From NCBI RefSeq assembly GCF_036492245.1, contig NZ_AP025286.1, positions 3,224,001 to 3,288,000 on the forward strand: a DNA stretch of 64,000 nt, given 5' to 3'. The position numbers and the translations under genes were made by a program. This document shows positions 31,353 to 38,436 of the stretch, piece by piece; the first letter of the stretch is position 1; each line of letters opens with the position of its first letter. Origin of the DNA: Treponema bryantii (GTDB lineage: Bacteria; Spirochaetota; Spirochaetia; Treponematales; Treponemataceae). The notes under the pieces are model-generated. The model had not been told where the DNA came from and did no database searches. It was given only the letters and a program-made list of their open reading frames with translations.

Positions 31353-32393
31353 ATGAAAATAAAAAGTTTTTTTATATTCTGTTGTTTTAGTATGTTTCTG
31401 ATTGGATGTAATTCAAAAGAAATAGATGAAATCAAAAATAAAAATGAGTTATTGGAAAAAGAAAATAATGATTTGAATACTCAGATTAGTGATTTATCAA
31501 ATTCTATAAGAGAGTTAAAAAAAACAAATTATGAATTAAATCATCAACATGAAGATTCTGAACAAAATATGATTTCAGATTTTGAATTGACTACACTAAT
31601 CGAATCCATATTTAAGGATTTTCACTATGAATTTCCCGAAATAATCAATTTTGATAATATTAGAACATATACCTATGATACTTCAAAATTTTCGAAAGAA
31701 GAAAAACAATTTTATAATGATTATGTCGGTTGTTATTTACCGGAAATCTTTCTAACAAAAGAATATATATCTTCTCATTTATCAGAATTCACAATAAACT
31801 TTATAGAAAATGATATCGTATTTTGGGGATATAGAAGATCAAAAAATGGTATACATTATGATATTGAAAATAAAAAGTTTTATACATATACCACTTTTTC
31901 AAGCAAACAAATAGAAAATTTTTCAGAATACAAATCTTTTCAAACCAATGGAAGTGAAAAGTATATAAGATTAACCGATTTCAACCTTATTAAAGAAGTT
32001 ATAGATGAAAAAAAACAGAAAATGAATAGAGAGCCTTTAAGCAAGTTAGAAGAAAATAAGGTATGCGAACTTTTACTCCAATTTTATTCATTACTTCAAC
32101 AAAATAAATTTAATAAAATATTAAATAACTATTTTAGCTCAGTAGATAAAAATTATATTTCACACTTTGAATGGGATAGATATAATAATATGTTTTATAT
32201 AAATTATGGATATCTATATGATCATGTTGATCCATTTGATATTTACATAAATACATTCTTTAATGACAATATTGATAATTATGATGAAGATATTATTTTT
32301 GTTGAATTAAAATATTCAGATCCAACTAAATATGTAAGTTTTGCAATAAAAGAAATTGATGGAAAATATAAAATAATAAAATATAATTTATAA
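31353..32393 (+). CDS. Coiled-coil lipoprotein, long paralogue (cassette 33)
   Basis: 346 residues. Lipobox FLIGC, Cys about residue 19; coiled coil about 22-75; then the same soluble domain as the cassette 29 protein (LTTLIESIFKDFHYEFPEII and FDIYINTFFNDNIDNYDEDI) with an extra middle segment (GCYLPEIFLTKEYISSHLSE and on). Family unknown; attached to the outer face of a membrane. Confidence 0.78.
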   Translation: MKIKSFFIFCCFSMFLIGCNSKEIDEIKNKNELLEKENNDLNTQISDLSNSIRELKKTNYELNHQHEDSEQNMISDFELTTLIESIFKDFHYEFPEIINFDNIRTYTYDTSKFSKEEKQFYNDYVGCYLPEIFLTKEYISSHLSEFTINFIENDIVFWGYRRSKNGIHYDIENKKFYTYTTFSSKQIENFSEYKSFQTNGSEKYIRLTDFNLIKEVIDEKKQKMNREPLSKLEENKVCELLLQFYSLLQQNKFNKILNNYFSSVDKNYISHFEWDRYNNMFYINYGYLYDHVDPFDIYINTFFNDNIDNYDEDIIFVELKYSDPTKYVSFAIKEIDGKYKIIKYNL

Positions 32394-32400
32394 TATAAGC

Positions 32401-32463
32401 ATATAACAAAGGTTCGTAGCCGACAGCGGGTCGAGCCCGCTGCGGTACAACCAGTTGTTAGGT
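32401..32463 (+). other. attC site 33, closes cassette 33 (31312-32457)
   Basis: R'' ATATAAC matches the cassette start TTATAT; R' GTTAGGT; stem CAGCGGG/CCCGCTG, loop TCGAG. The next leader hairpin is 32467-32481 (TGGCGC-ACT-GCGCCA). Confidence 0.92.
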
Positions 32464-32518
32464 TGATGGCGCACTGCGCCACTTATGTTTTTTTAGAAAA
32501 AGTAGATGGAGAAAAAAA

Positions 32519-33010
32519 GTGGAACTTTGGGATTTATATGATAGTAAGCGAAATCCTTTACATAAAACTCATGAACGAGGGCAGCCTTTTGCCGAGGGAG
32601 AGTTTTATGTTTGTACAGAAATCTGGGTAAAGAATTCCGAGGGCAAATTTTTAATAACAAAAAGACACCCCGATAAAAAAAGCGGTAATCTTTGGGAATT
32701 TTCCGGTGGCGGGACACTTGCCGGCGAAACAACAAAACAATCTGCAGTTAGAGAACTGGAAGAAGAAACCGGCATTAAAATTGATGAATCAGAATTAGAA
32801 CTTTTTGCAACTTATCAAAAGAAAAACTATTTTCTGGATTTATTTCTAGTATGTAAAGATATTGACCTTAAAGATATCCGCCTCCAGGCAGAAGAAACAG
32901 TAGATGCCAAATGGTGCAGCCCGGCAGAAATTCAGCAGATGATAGATAATGGGGAATTCGTCTATTCAGTTAGTCTCCGATTTGAATTGTATAAAGATAT
33001 AGTCTGTTAG
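32519..33010 (+). CDS. Nudix hydrolase, IPP-isomerase-like type (cassette 34, gene 1)
   Basis: 163 residues from GTG 32519 (TGGAGA upstream). Starts ELWDLYDSKRNPLHKTHERG, typical of Nudix proteins annotated as isopentenyl-diphosphate isomerase-like. The Nudix box is complete (GGGTLAGETTKQSAVRELEE followed by ETGI). Substrate unknown. Codon use is slightly more GC-rich than most cassettes. It shares the cassette with a TA pair. Confidence 0.88.
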   Translation: MELWDLYDSKRNPLHKTHERGQPFAEGEFYVCTEIWVKNSEGKFLITKRHPDKKSGNLWEFSGGGTLAGETTKQSAVRELEEETGIKIDESELELFATYQKKNYFLDLFLVCKDIDLKDIRLQAEETVDAKWCSPAEIQQMIDNGEFVYSVSLRFELYKDIVC

Positions 33011-33038
33011 GTTTATCTGTACGAAAGTTACTTTTTTC

Positions 33039-33067
33039 TTGTTAAATCAGTCTTAATATGGTAACAT
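33039..33067 (+). promoter_or_regulatory. Promoter of the cassette 34 Phd/RelE module
   Basis: TTGTTA at 33039-33044, a 17-bp spacer and TAACAT at 33062-33067 with TGG just before (extended -10). The antitoxin start follows 20 bp later. Confidence 0.7.
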
Positions 33068-33086
33068 ATAAAGACTGGAGGTTTTT

Positions 33087-33371
33087 ATGATTACAAATGT
33101 TCAGGAATGCATTAAACCGATTTCTTATATAAAAACAAATGCCGCTGACATGATGAATTTTGTAAATGACAAAAAAGAACCGTTAATCATTACACAAAAT
33201 GGTGAATCACGGGCAGTATTAATTGATGTTGAATCTTATCAGGAAATGAAAGATGCATTCAATTTGTTAAAAATCATTCAATTCTCTGAAATGGATGTAC
33301 AAGCTGGAAGAACAAAACCTGCAAAAGAAGTTTTTTCAAATTTAAGAAGGAAGTACAATCTTGGAAGATGA
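33087..33371 (+). CDS. Phd/YefM-family antitoxin (cassette 34)
   Basis: 94 residues. IKPISYIKTNAADMMNFVND, then PLIITQNGESRAVLIDVESYQEM, is the Phd/YefM N-terminal DNA-binding fold; the C-terminal helix and tail would bind the toxin. Strong Shine-Dalgarno (TGGAGG). It overlaps the toxin start by 11 bases. Confidence 0.92.
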   Translation: MITNVQECIKPISYIKTNAADMMNFVNDKKEPLIITQNGESRAVLIDVESYQEMKDAFNLLKIIQFSEMDVQAGRTKPAKEVFSNLRRKYNLGR

Positions 33372-33711
33372 AAAAATTGAAGAAATTATAATTTCAGAAT
33401 TTGCCGAAGCAGATTTGGATGAAATTGCTGCTTATCATTATTCTCGAAGTCCAAATTACGTTGAAAGAATAATTTCAGAATTTGAAGAAAATGTAGAGTC
33501 TCTCCAGAACCATCCTAAAAGCGGAAGAATCGTTCCCGAATTGGAACGACAGGGAATAACAAAATATAGAGAATTGATTCAAGAATATTATAGAATCGTT
33601 TATGAAATCTCAGGTAATACAATAATAGTTCACACAATAATCGATGGCCGAAGAAATTTTGAAGAAATAATAATTTCAAAATTATCTCGATATTATGGTA
33701 ACAAAACCTAA
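33361..33711 (+). CDS. RelE/ParE-family toxin (cassette 34)
   Basis: 116 residues from TTG 33361 (GAAGGAAG upstream). EFAEADLDEIAAYHYSRSPN, LQNHPKSGRIVPELERQGIT and KYRELIQEYYRIVYEISGNT with IDGRRNFEEII fit ParE/RelE. Intact. The stop codon lies within R'' of attC 34. Confidence 0.9.
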   Translation: MEDEKIEEIIISEFAEADLDEIAAYHYSRSPNYVERIISEFEENVESLQNHPKSGRIVPELERQGITKYRELIQEYYRIVYEISGNTIIVHTIIDGRRNFEEIIISKLSRYYGNKT

Positions 33712-33768
33712 CAAAGGTTCGTAGCCGACAGCGGGTCGAGCCCGCTGCGGTACAACCAGTTGTTATAG
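33706..33768 (+). other. attC site 34, closes cassette 34 (32458-33762)
   Basis: R'' ACCTAAC is the exact complement of the unusual cassette start GTTAGGT; R' GTTATAG; stem CAGCGGG/CCCGCTG, loop TCGAG. The next leader hairpin is 33772-33787. Confidence 0.93.
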
Positions 33769-33970
33769 CGACAGGCTCACTGGCCTGCCTGGTTTTAAAA
33801 TTTTTATAGCGAAGCAAGGTAGCGGTTGTATCCAGGATCGCAGGCTGGCAGGAAAAAATAGTAATCGTAAAACTGAACACTAGAAACTAAATCTGTTTTA
33901 TTGTTAGAATATGCTATAACAAAGGTTCGTAGCCGACAGCGGATCAAGCCCGCTGCGGTACAACCAGTTG
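33763..33970 (+). repeat. ORF-less 208-bp cassette, copy 2 (cassette 35)
   Basis: Same length and sequence as 20452-20659. It again follows directly after an attC whose exchange point gives TTATAG. The neighbours on both sides differ from copy 1, so this is a second insertion, not a block duplication. Confidence 0.88.
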
Positions 33971-33976
33971 TTATAC
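33914..33976 (+). other. attC site 35, closes cassette 35 (33763-33970)
   Basis: R'' CTATAAC, R' GTTATAC, stem CAGCGGA/CCCGCTG, loop TCAAG, as attC 21. The next leader hairpin is 33980-33995 (CACCC/GGGTG). Confidence 0.92.
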
Positions 33977-34005
33977 GGACACCCGCACTGGGGTGCAAGA
34001 AAGAA

Positions 34006-34032
34006 AAGTACGCGACTTTCGTTGCTTCAGAA
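34006..34032 (+). repeat. Fragment of a 3' element inside a cassette leader
   Basis: GTACGCGACTTTCGTTGCTTCAG is hairpin 2 with its flanks as in type B elements. Here it stands between the leader hairpin and the start of the first gene, not after a gene. Confidence 0.5.
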
Positions 34033-34051
34033 AAGGAAAAAAAGGATATAT

Positions 34052-34660
34052 ATGATTTACACTTTTCTTTATGGAATAGATGCTATTTTCAGAATTAATA
34101 AACACTTTGTATTTCATACTACTGTTTATTTCTTTACATTTATTATTTCTATTTTAGGTTGGATTTTTTTAAGGAAAAATAAATCTTTATTAAAAAGCTG
34201 TTTAGGGTTTATTTTCTTACCGGCTTTCCCATTATTTAATACATTATATAATTTTGAATCGGATCTTCATCATTTCCATATAAAGAATTTCATTATATTT
34301 GGTTGTATTTTTCTTATAGTATTTATTGCAAGTTTAACTTTCATTGTATTAAAAACAAAGAATAATAATGTAAATAAAAGTGTGACACAATTTGTTTTCA
34401 TTGTATTATCTGGCTTAATGATTTTTTCACACAGTTGCATAGAATTAATTCCAAATTTTGAAAACTATTTAAATGCACCATTCTTTTATTTTTCAATAAT
34501 ACTTATAATATATTATTACCTAAGAATTTTAATCATCAGACTTTATAATAGTAATAATGTAATATCACAAAAATTGAATACAATTTCTAATATCATATTT
34601 TGGGTTTATATAATTATATATGATTTTGCATGTTTTGGAATGGCTGCTGCTAGTATATAA
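34052..34660 (+). CDS. Polytopic membrane protein (cassette 36, gene 1)
   Basis: 202 residues from ATG 34052 (AAAAAAGGAT upstream); the longer frame runs through attC. Six hydrophobic segments spread over the whole length. No family recognised. The leader carries a 3' element fragment. Confidence 0.7.
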   Translation: MIYTFLYGIDAIFRINKHFVFHTTVYFFTFIISILGWIFLRKNKSLLKSCLGFIFLPAFPLFNTLYNFESDLHHFHIKNFIIFGCIFLIVFIASLTFIVLKTKNNNVNKSVTQFVFIVLSGLMIFSHSCIELIPNFENYLNAPFFYFSIILIIYYYLRILIIRLYNSNNVISQKLNTISNIIFWVYIIIYDFACFGMAAASI

Positions 34661-34734
34661 AAAACTTTTATATACAACGATTAAAGCATTTATTATGTGT
34701 CCTCCTTTAAATGGCACTTAAAATGGAGAAACAA

Positions 34735-34938
34735 ATGGAATTCTTAATTGAGTTACTTCCTATTATAACAATAGTTTGGTTTGTGTATTCTATAATACAA
34801 TTTTGCAAGACAAATAAAGAAAATATTTATAAAAGAAAATCTTTGAAGAAACAAATTATAGTATCTGGAATAATTAATGTTGCATGGATTATAATTATTG
34901 TAGTATTTTTATATTTAATAACGGTAGTATATCGTTAA
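34735..34938 (+). CDS. Small membrane protein (cassette 36, gene 2)
   Basis: 67 residues with two membrane segments (about 5-24 and 42-62) and a lysine-rich loop. Start ATG 34735 chosen because GGAG lies six bases upstream; ATG 34711 and 34723 are in frame too. Unknown family. Confidence 0.6.
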   Translation: MEFLIELLPIITIVWFVYSIIQFCKTNKENIYKRKSLKKQIIVSGIINVAWIIIIVVFLYLITVVYR

Positions 34939-34947
34939 ATATAAATC

Positions 34948-35010
34948 GTATAACAAAGGTTCGTAGCCGACAGGCAGTCAAGCTGCCTGCGGTACAACCA
35001 GTTGTTATAC
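34948..35010 (+). other. attC site 36, closes cassette 36 (33971-35004)
   Basis: R'' GTATAAC, R' GTTATAC, stem CAGGCAG/CTGCCTG, loop TCAAG. The next leader hairpin is 35014-35028 (CAGCCC/GGGCTG). Confidence 0.93.
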
Positions 35011-35041
35011 GCACAGCCCACTGGGCTGGTAATTTAGAAAA

Positions 35042-35974
35042 ATGACAGAAAAAATTGTAAATGAAATATGTAATAGTTTTTTCCACACGCTTCCAACTAA
35101 AATCATAAGAAATACTGTTGGTTTAGCAGGCTATGTTTATACAGTCCAGATTTGTGACGATAAATATGTAATAAAAATTTCTGATGATAAAAATATAATT
35201 TCCGGAGCTACCTATTGGTTGGATAAAATAAAACATCTGGATATTCCAACTCCAAAAGTAATTGCAGAAAACACTTCTACATCTCCATATTATTTTATAA
35301 TGACTTTTATATCCGGAAAAGATCTAGGTATTGTTTATTCATCACTTTCAAAAGATGAAAAGAAAAATATCGCAAAAAGGCTTATCTATTATCAGCAGGA
35401 AATTAAGAAACTTCCTATGGCAAGAGGATTTGGTTCACTTAATTCTTATGAAGATTCTGACAATCTATTCAATACCTGGGAAGACTTTATATTAAGCGAA
35501 ATCAAAAGAGCCGAAGACGGCATAAGAAAAAATAATATTTTTGCCACAGAATATGTTTCGAAAGTTCGAGATTTAATTCCTGATTTTAGAGAATATTTTT
35601 TAACTATAAAACCTCAACCGTTTTTGGATGATGTAACAACAAAAAACGCGCTTATACATGAAGGAAAGCTTTCTGGAATAATTGACCTTGATTGGATTAC
35701 TTTTGGAGATCAGATTTATTTCCTTAGCCTCACGACAATGGCTCTATTAAGTATGAAGGCTAATTTGGATTATATAGATTATTTGAAAGATGAAATGAAT
35801 CTGAATAAAAATCAGGAAAAAGTTGCAGAACTATATGTTCTTATTTTCTGCATTATTTTCATGTCAGAGAAAGGAGCGTGTTTTAATAAAAATACACCAA
35901 TTCCTGTTACTAACCAAGAAAAAAATCATCTAATAAAAATATTTGATGATTATCATGAAAAAATAAAGCACTAA
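35042..35974 (+). CDS. APH-fold phosphotransferase (cassette 37, gene 1)
   Basis: 310 residues with the aminoglycoside phosphotransferase/choline kinase layout: nucleotide-binding Lys in KYVIKISDD (about 44), the hinge region IMTFISGKDLG, and a catalytic loop FLDDVTTKNALIHEGKLSGI followed by IDLDWITFGD (about 197-225). The usual HGD of the loop is replaced by LDD, so the substrate and even activity are uncertain. It could be a resistance-type enzyme but nothing proves it. Cytoplasmic. Confidence 0.8.
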   Translation: MTEKIVNEICNSFFHTLPTKIIRNTVGLAGYVYTVQICDDKYVIKISDDKNIISGATYWLDKIKHLDIPTPKVIAENTSTSPYYFIMTFISGKDLGIVYSSLSKDEKKNIAKRLIYYQQEIKKLPMARGFGSLNSYEDSDNLFNTWEDFILSEIKRAEDGIRKNNIFATEYVSKVRDLIPDFREYFLTIKPQPFLDDVTTKNALIHEGKLSGIIDLDWITFGDQIYFLSLTTMALLSMKANLDYIDYLKDEMNLNKNQEKVAELYVLIFCIIFMSEKGACFNKNTPIPVTNQEKNHLIKIFDDYHEKIKH

Positions 35975-35991
35975 TTAATACTAAATATTAC

Positions 35992-36041
35992 TTGACAGTT
36001 AAGAAATACCTTAAGATAATATGTTCGTAATATTTTACGAA
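35992..36041 (+). promoter_or_regulatory. Promoter and operator of the cassette 37 Phd/RelE module
   Basis: TTGACA at 35992-35997, a 17-bp spacer and GATAAT at 36015-36020. Just downstream, TTCGTAA-TATT-TTACGAA (36024-36041) is a perfect seven-base inverted repeat, a likely antitoxin operator. Shine-Dalgarno AGGAGG follows. Confidence 0.75.
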
Positions 36042-36055
36042 GTTAGGAGGTACAC

Positions 36056-36301
36056 ATGATATCAATAAAACCTGTATCTGATTTACGAAATTACAATGAA
36101 GTGTTACAGGATGTCGCAGATGAATCTCCTGTTTTTCTCACAAAAAACGGAAGAGGAAGTTATGCAGTTATCACAATAAAAGATTACGAAAGATTAACCG
36201 CCACAAAAACTCTTTTTGCAGAATTAAAAAAAGGAGAAGATTCTGCAGCAAAAAATGGCTGGTTGGATACTGCTGAAGTCAGAAAAATGGTAGGTCTTTA
36301 A
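36056..36301 (+). CDS. Phd/YefM-family antitoxin (cassette 37)
   Basis: 81 residues. ISIKPVSDLRNYNEVLQDVA, then SPVFLTKNGRGSYAVITIKD, is the Phd/YefM N-terminal fold. Its last base overlaps the toxin start codon (TAATG type), so the two are translationally coupled. Distinct in sequence from the cassette 34 antitoxin. Confidence 0.92.
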   Translation: MISIKPVSDLRNYNEVLQDVADESPVFLTKNGRGSYAVITIKDYERLTATKTLFAELKKGEDSAAKNGWLDTAEVRKMVGL

Positions 36302-36615
36302 TGTATACAGTAAAGGTTACTCCACAAGCTGCAGAAGATTTACTAGAAATAAAAAATTACATAGAAAATGAACTTCAAAATCCTATTGCTGCACATAATA
36401 CTGTCTTAAATATTGTTGAAACATATGAAAACTTATCTACCCTTGCAGAAGCTGGTATTCCGATAGAAAGATATGTTCCCTTTCCAACTGATTATAAATT
36501 TGTTCTGGCTAATAATTATTCAATCTTTTACAGAATTGATGGTAATATTGTAAGAGTAATAAGAATAATGTATTCAAAACGAGATTTTGCAAGAATCTTG
36601 TTTGAAGATAAATAA
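36301..36615 (+). CDS. RelE/ParE-family toxin (cassette 37)
   Basis: 104 residues. VTPQAAEDLLEIKNYIENEL, RYVPFPTDYKFVLANNYSIF and YRIDGNIVRVIRIMYSKRDF match the RelE/ParE mRNA interferase or gyrase toxin fold. Complete. The stop codon is two bases before attC 37. This is the last gene of the certain array. Confidence 0.92.
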   Translation: MYTVKVTPQAAEDLLEIKNYIENELQNPIAAHNTVLNIVETYENLSTLAEAGIPIERYVPFPTDYKFVLANNYSIFYRIDGNIVRVIRIMYSKRDFARILFEDK

Positions 36616-36617
36616 TC

Positions 36618-36680
36618 GTATAACAAAGGTTCGTAGCCGACAGCGGGTCAAGCTGTCTGCGGTACAACCAGTTGTTATGT
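36618..36680 (+). other. attC site 37, degenerate, last of the array (closes 35005-36674)
   Basis: R'' GTATAAC, R' GTTATGT and both L arms are normal, but the central stem no longer pairs (CAGCGG against CTGTCTG), as if two stem types were joined. The next leader hairpin is 36684-36699 (CGCCC/GGGCG). Confidence 0.88.
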
Positions 36681-36719
36681 GGACGCCCGCACTGGGGCGC
36701 TTTTAAGTGAGAAAACAAA

Positions 36720-37253
36720 ATGAATACAATAGATACCATCATGACTCGCCGCAGTTATCGCGGTAAATATAAAAATCAGGCTGTTCCAAGAGAAGACTTA
36801 CAGAAGATTCTGGAAGCTGGCCTTGCCGCCCCTTCCGGCTGCAACAAGCAGACCACTAGCTTAATCTGTGTTGATAATGCTGAGATTCTCAAAAAGATTA
36901 ACTCAGTAATTGAACCTCCAGTTTGCGAAACAGCCCCTGCAATGATTTGTGTGCTTTCTCAAAAAATAAATGCGTATCGCGACAGATGTTTTTCCGTTCA
37001 GGATTATTCCGCTGCCATCGAGAATATGCTTCTCGCAATTGTCGAACTCGGCTATCAGAGCTGCTGGTACGAAGGCCACATCACCGACACTGACCGCATC
37101 TGCGACAAAATCGCAGCAATCCTGAATGTTCCAGATGATTATGACCTCGTATGTATTTTGCCTGTAGGAATCGCAGAATCAGAGCCTTCTATGCCTCGAA
37201 AGAAAGCCTTTGAAGAAAGAGCTTGGTTCAATGTATTTGGTGCTAAAGGATAA
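36720..37253 (+). CDS. Nitroreductase family protein
   Basis: 177 residues. The FMN-binding start IDTIMTRRSYRGKYKNQAVP, AGLAAPSGCNKQTTS and ENMLLAIVELGYQSCWYEGH are typical of small nitroreductases, NAD(P)H-dependent flavoenzymes. GC content and codon use look chromosomal, unlike the cassettes before it. Yet it begins 10 bases after a standard leader hairpin, so it is in the place of a cassette gene; no attC follows it. Confidence 0.88.
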   Translation: MNTIDTIMTRRSYRGKYKNQAVPREDLQKILEAGLAAPSGCNKQTTSLICVDNAEILKKINSVIEPPVCETAPAMICVLSQKINAYRDRCFSVQDYSAAIENMLLAIVELGYQSCWYEGHITDTDRICDKIAAILNVPDDYDLVCILPVGIAESEPSMPRKKAFEERAWFNVFGAKG

Positions 37254-37256
37254 AAA

Positions 37257-37661
37257 ATGGAAAAGAAATATTTACTTGTTGTTATTACAATTTTATTTTG
37301 CACTTCTCTTTTTTCGGAAGATTTAGAAAACCTTATTCCAAAAAAAACTAAAACTGAAAATGAATATTTTATCCCAGGAAATGAAGGAGATATTATTTAC
37401 AGTTTAGGTGAAGGTGTTGTTGATATCGGTTTTGACAATATAAAAGGATTATATATTATTGCTGATTACAATTCACTGGGAATTAAAGTTACATATTGCA
37501 ATCTTGGAACTATTTCAGTATCAAAAAAGCAAAAGATTAAAAAAGGAGATAAACTCGGTTCAATTGGAATGACAGGCTTTACAGACCAGACTGGTTGTTC
37601 CATGATAATTGAAATTAATGAGGATTCCTTCCTTTTTCAAAAAAAGAGGCTTGAATTCTAA
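37257..37661 (+). CDS. Exported M23/LytM-like protein
   Basis: 134 residues, signal peptide about 1-20. GEGVVDIGFDNIKGLYIIAD, then LGIKVTYCNLGTISVSKKQK and KGDKLGSIGMTGFTDQTGCS, follows the M23 endopeptidase lysostaphin-like fold, but the zinc ligands HxxxD and HxH are missing, so it is probably a non-catalytic LytM relative. It starts three bases after the nitroreductase and is AT-rich like the cassettes. Confidence 0.68.
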   Translation: MEKKYLLVVITILFCTSLFSEDLENLIPKKTKTENEYFIPGNEGDIIYSLGEGVVDIGFDNIKGLYIIADYNSLGIKVTYCNLGTISVSKKQKIKKGDKLGSIGMTGFTDQTGCSMIIEINEDSFLFQKKRLEF

Positions 37662-37675
37662 TACAGGAGATAAAT

Positions 37676-38389
37676 ATGAAAAAAAGATTTTTTTTGCTAA
37701 GTATAGTTTTTTCTTTGGTAGTAACTTCAATGCAATCTGAAGAAACGATTCTATCTGTTTTTGAGAATTCATATAAAGAAGAAAATATCGAGATTTGCTT
37801 AAAGAATGGATTAAATAAACTAAACATAAATTTAGATTCTGAAATTCCAACAGAACGATTATCTGCAATAAACTTCATCTTAAAAAATACTTATGAAAAT
37901 AATATTCATAAAATGCGTGGTGAAGAAGATAATAAGGTTTATATAAAAGACACAGGTGAGGAAGCTGTGTTTGATAAAGATGGGAATCTTGTTACAAATG
38001 ACTGGAATAAAGGTTCATATAATTATGGAACCTACGACAAACCAATTCAAAAATTTGAATTAGATATTTGGCCATGGCTTGTTTGGGGAAATACAAGAAC
38101 AGATCCAACATCTTTTGCAGAAAGATTTTATTATTATTTAACGGATTTAGATATAGGAATTCAAAAATATATATTTTTGAAAAAGAAATCTGATTTAGAA
38201 AAAATTAATTATTCTGAATTAAAAGAATCTGATAAATTGGTGTATCACTTTTTTAATTATTTAATATTCAATGAAAATTACACATTTGATTTATCAGAAA
38301 AAAATATTAAAAACTACAAAAAGAGCGCAGATAATTATTGGAACTTCTTATCTCAATTATTTTCACTTTCTGGTTTCAGGAATGAATAA
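37676..38389 (+). CDS. Hypothetical exported protein
   Basis: 237 residues, signal peptide about 1-21 (FLLSIVFSLVVTSMQS). The mature part contains DNKVYIKDTGEEAVFDKDGN and later FELDIWPWLVWGNTRTDPTS, a pattern I recall from uncharacterised Treponema proteins but cannot name. Shine-Dalgarno AGGAGA. Last AT-rich gene before the chromosomal part. Confidence 0.7.
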   Translation: MKKRFFLLSIVFSLVVTSMQSEETILSVFENSYKEENIEICLKNGLNKLNINLDSEIPTERLSAINFILKNTYENNIHKMRGEEDNKVYIKDTGEEAVFDKDGNLVTNDWNKGSYNYGTYDKPIQKFELDIWPWLVWGNTRTDPTSFAERFYYYLTDLDIGIQKYIFLKKKSDLEKINYSELKESDKLVYHFFNYLIFNENYTFDLSEKNIKNYKKSADNYWNFLSQLFSLSGFRNE

Positions 38390-38436
38390 GAAAAACTTTC
38401 AAAATCTTCTAACCTATTATAGACTATAGTTAAGAT

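Larger units (their letters stand above)
1..36680 (+). mobile_element. Chromosomal integron with about 37 attC-bounded cassettes
   Basis: The region holds the end of an integrase gene, a candidate attI and 37 attC sites spaced 0.2-1.9 kb apart, all in one orientation, each separating one to three mostly + strand genes. Coding sequence is clearly more AT-rich than the chromosome beyond 38.4 kb. The integrase gene runs in the same direction as the cassettes, the reverse of class 1 integrons but as known in Treponema denticola. Identical cassettes at two places show that cassette copying has been recent. The left end lies outside the window; the right end is taken at the degenerate attC at 36618-36680. 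Confidence 0.96.

Noticed and set aside
1794-35086. Many minus-strand ORFs with a shared stretch like ITTGCTAAGLTRCRLRTFV
   Set aside because: They are reverse translations of the attC repeats and have no ribosome sites; the shared peptide simply mirrors the repeated DNA.
1894-36680. CRISPR array, because of 37 similar repeats
   Set aside because: Spacing is 0.2-1.9 kb with genes between, repeats are 63-67 bp with paired arms and variable centres, and no cas genes are present.
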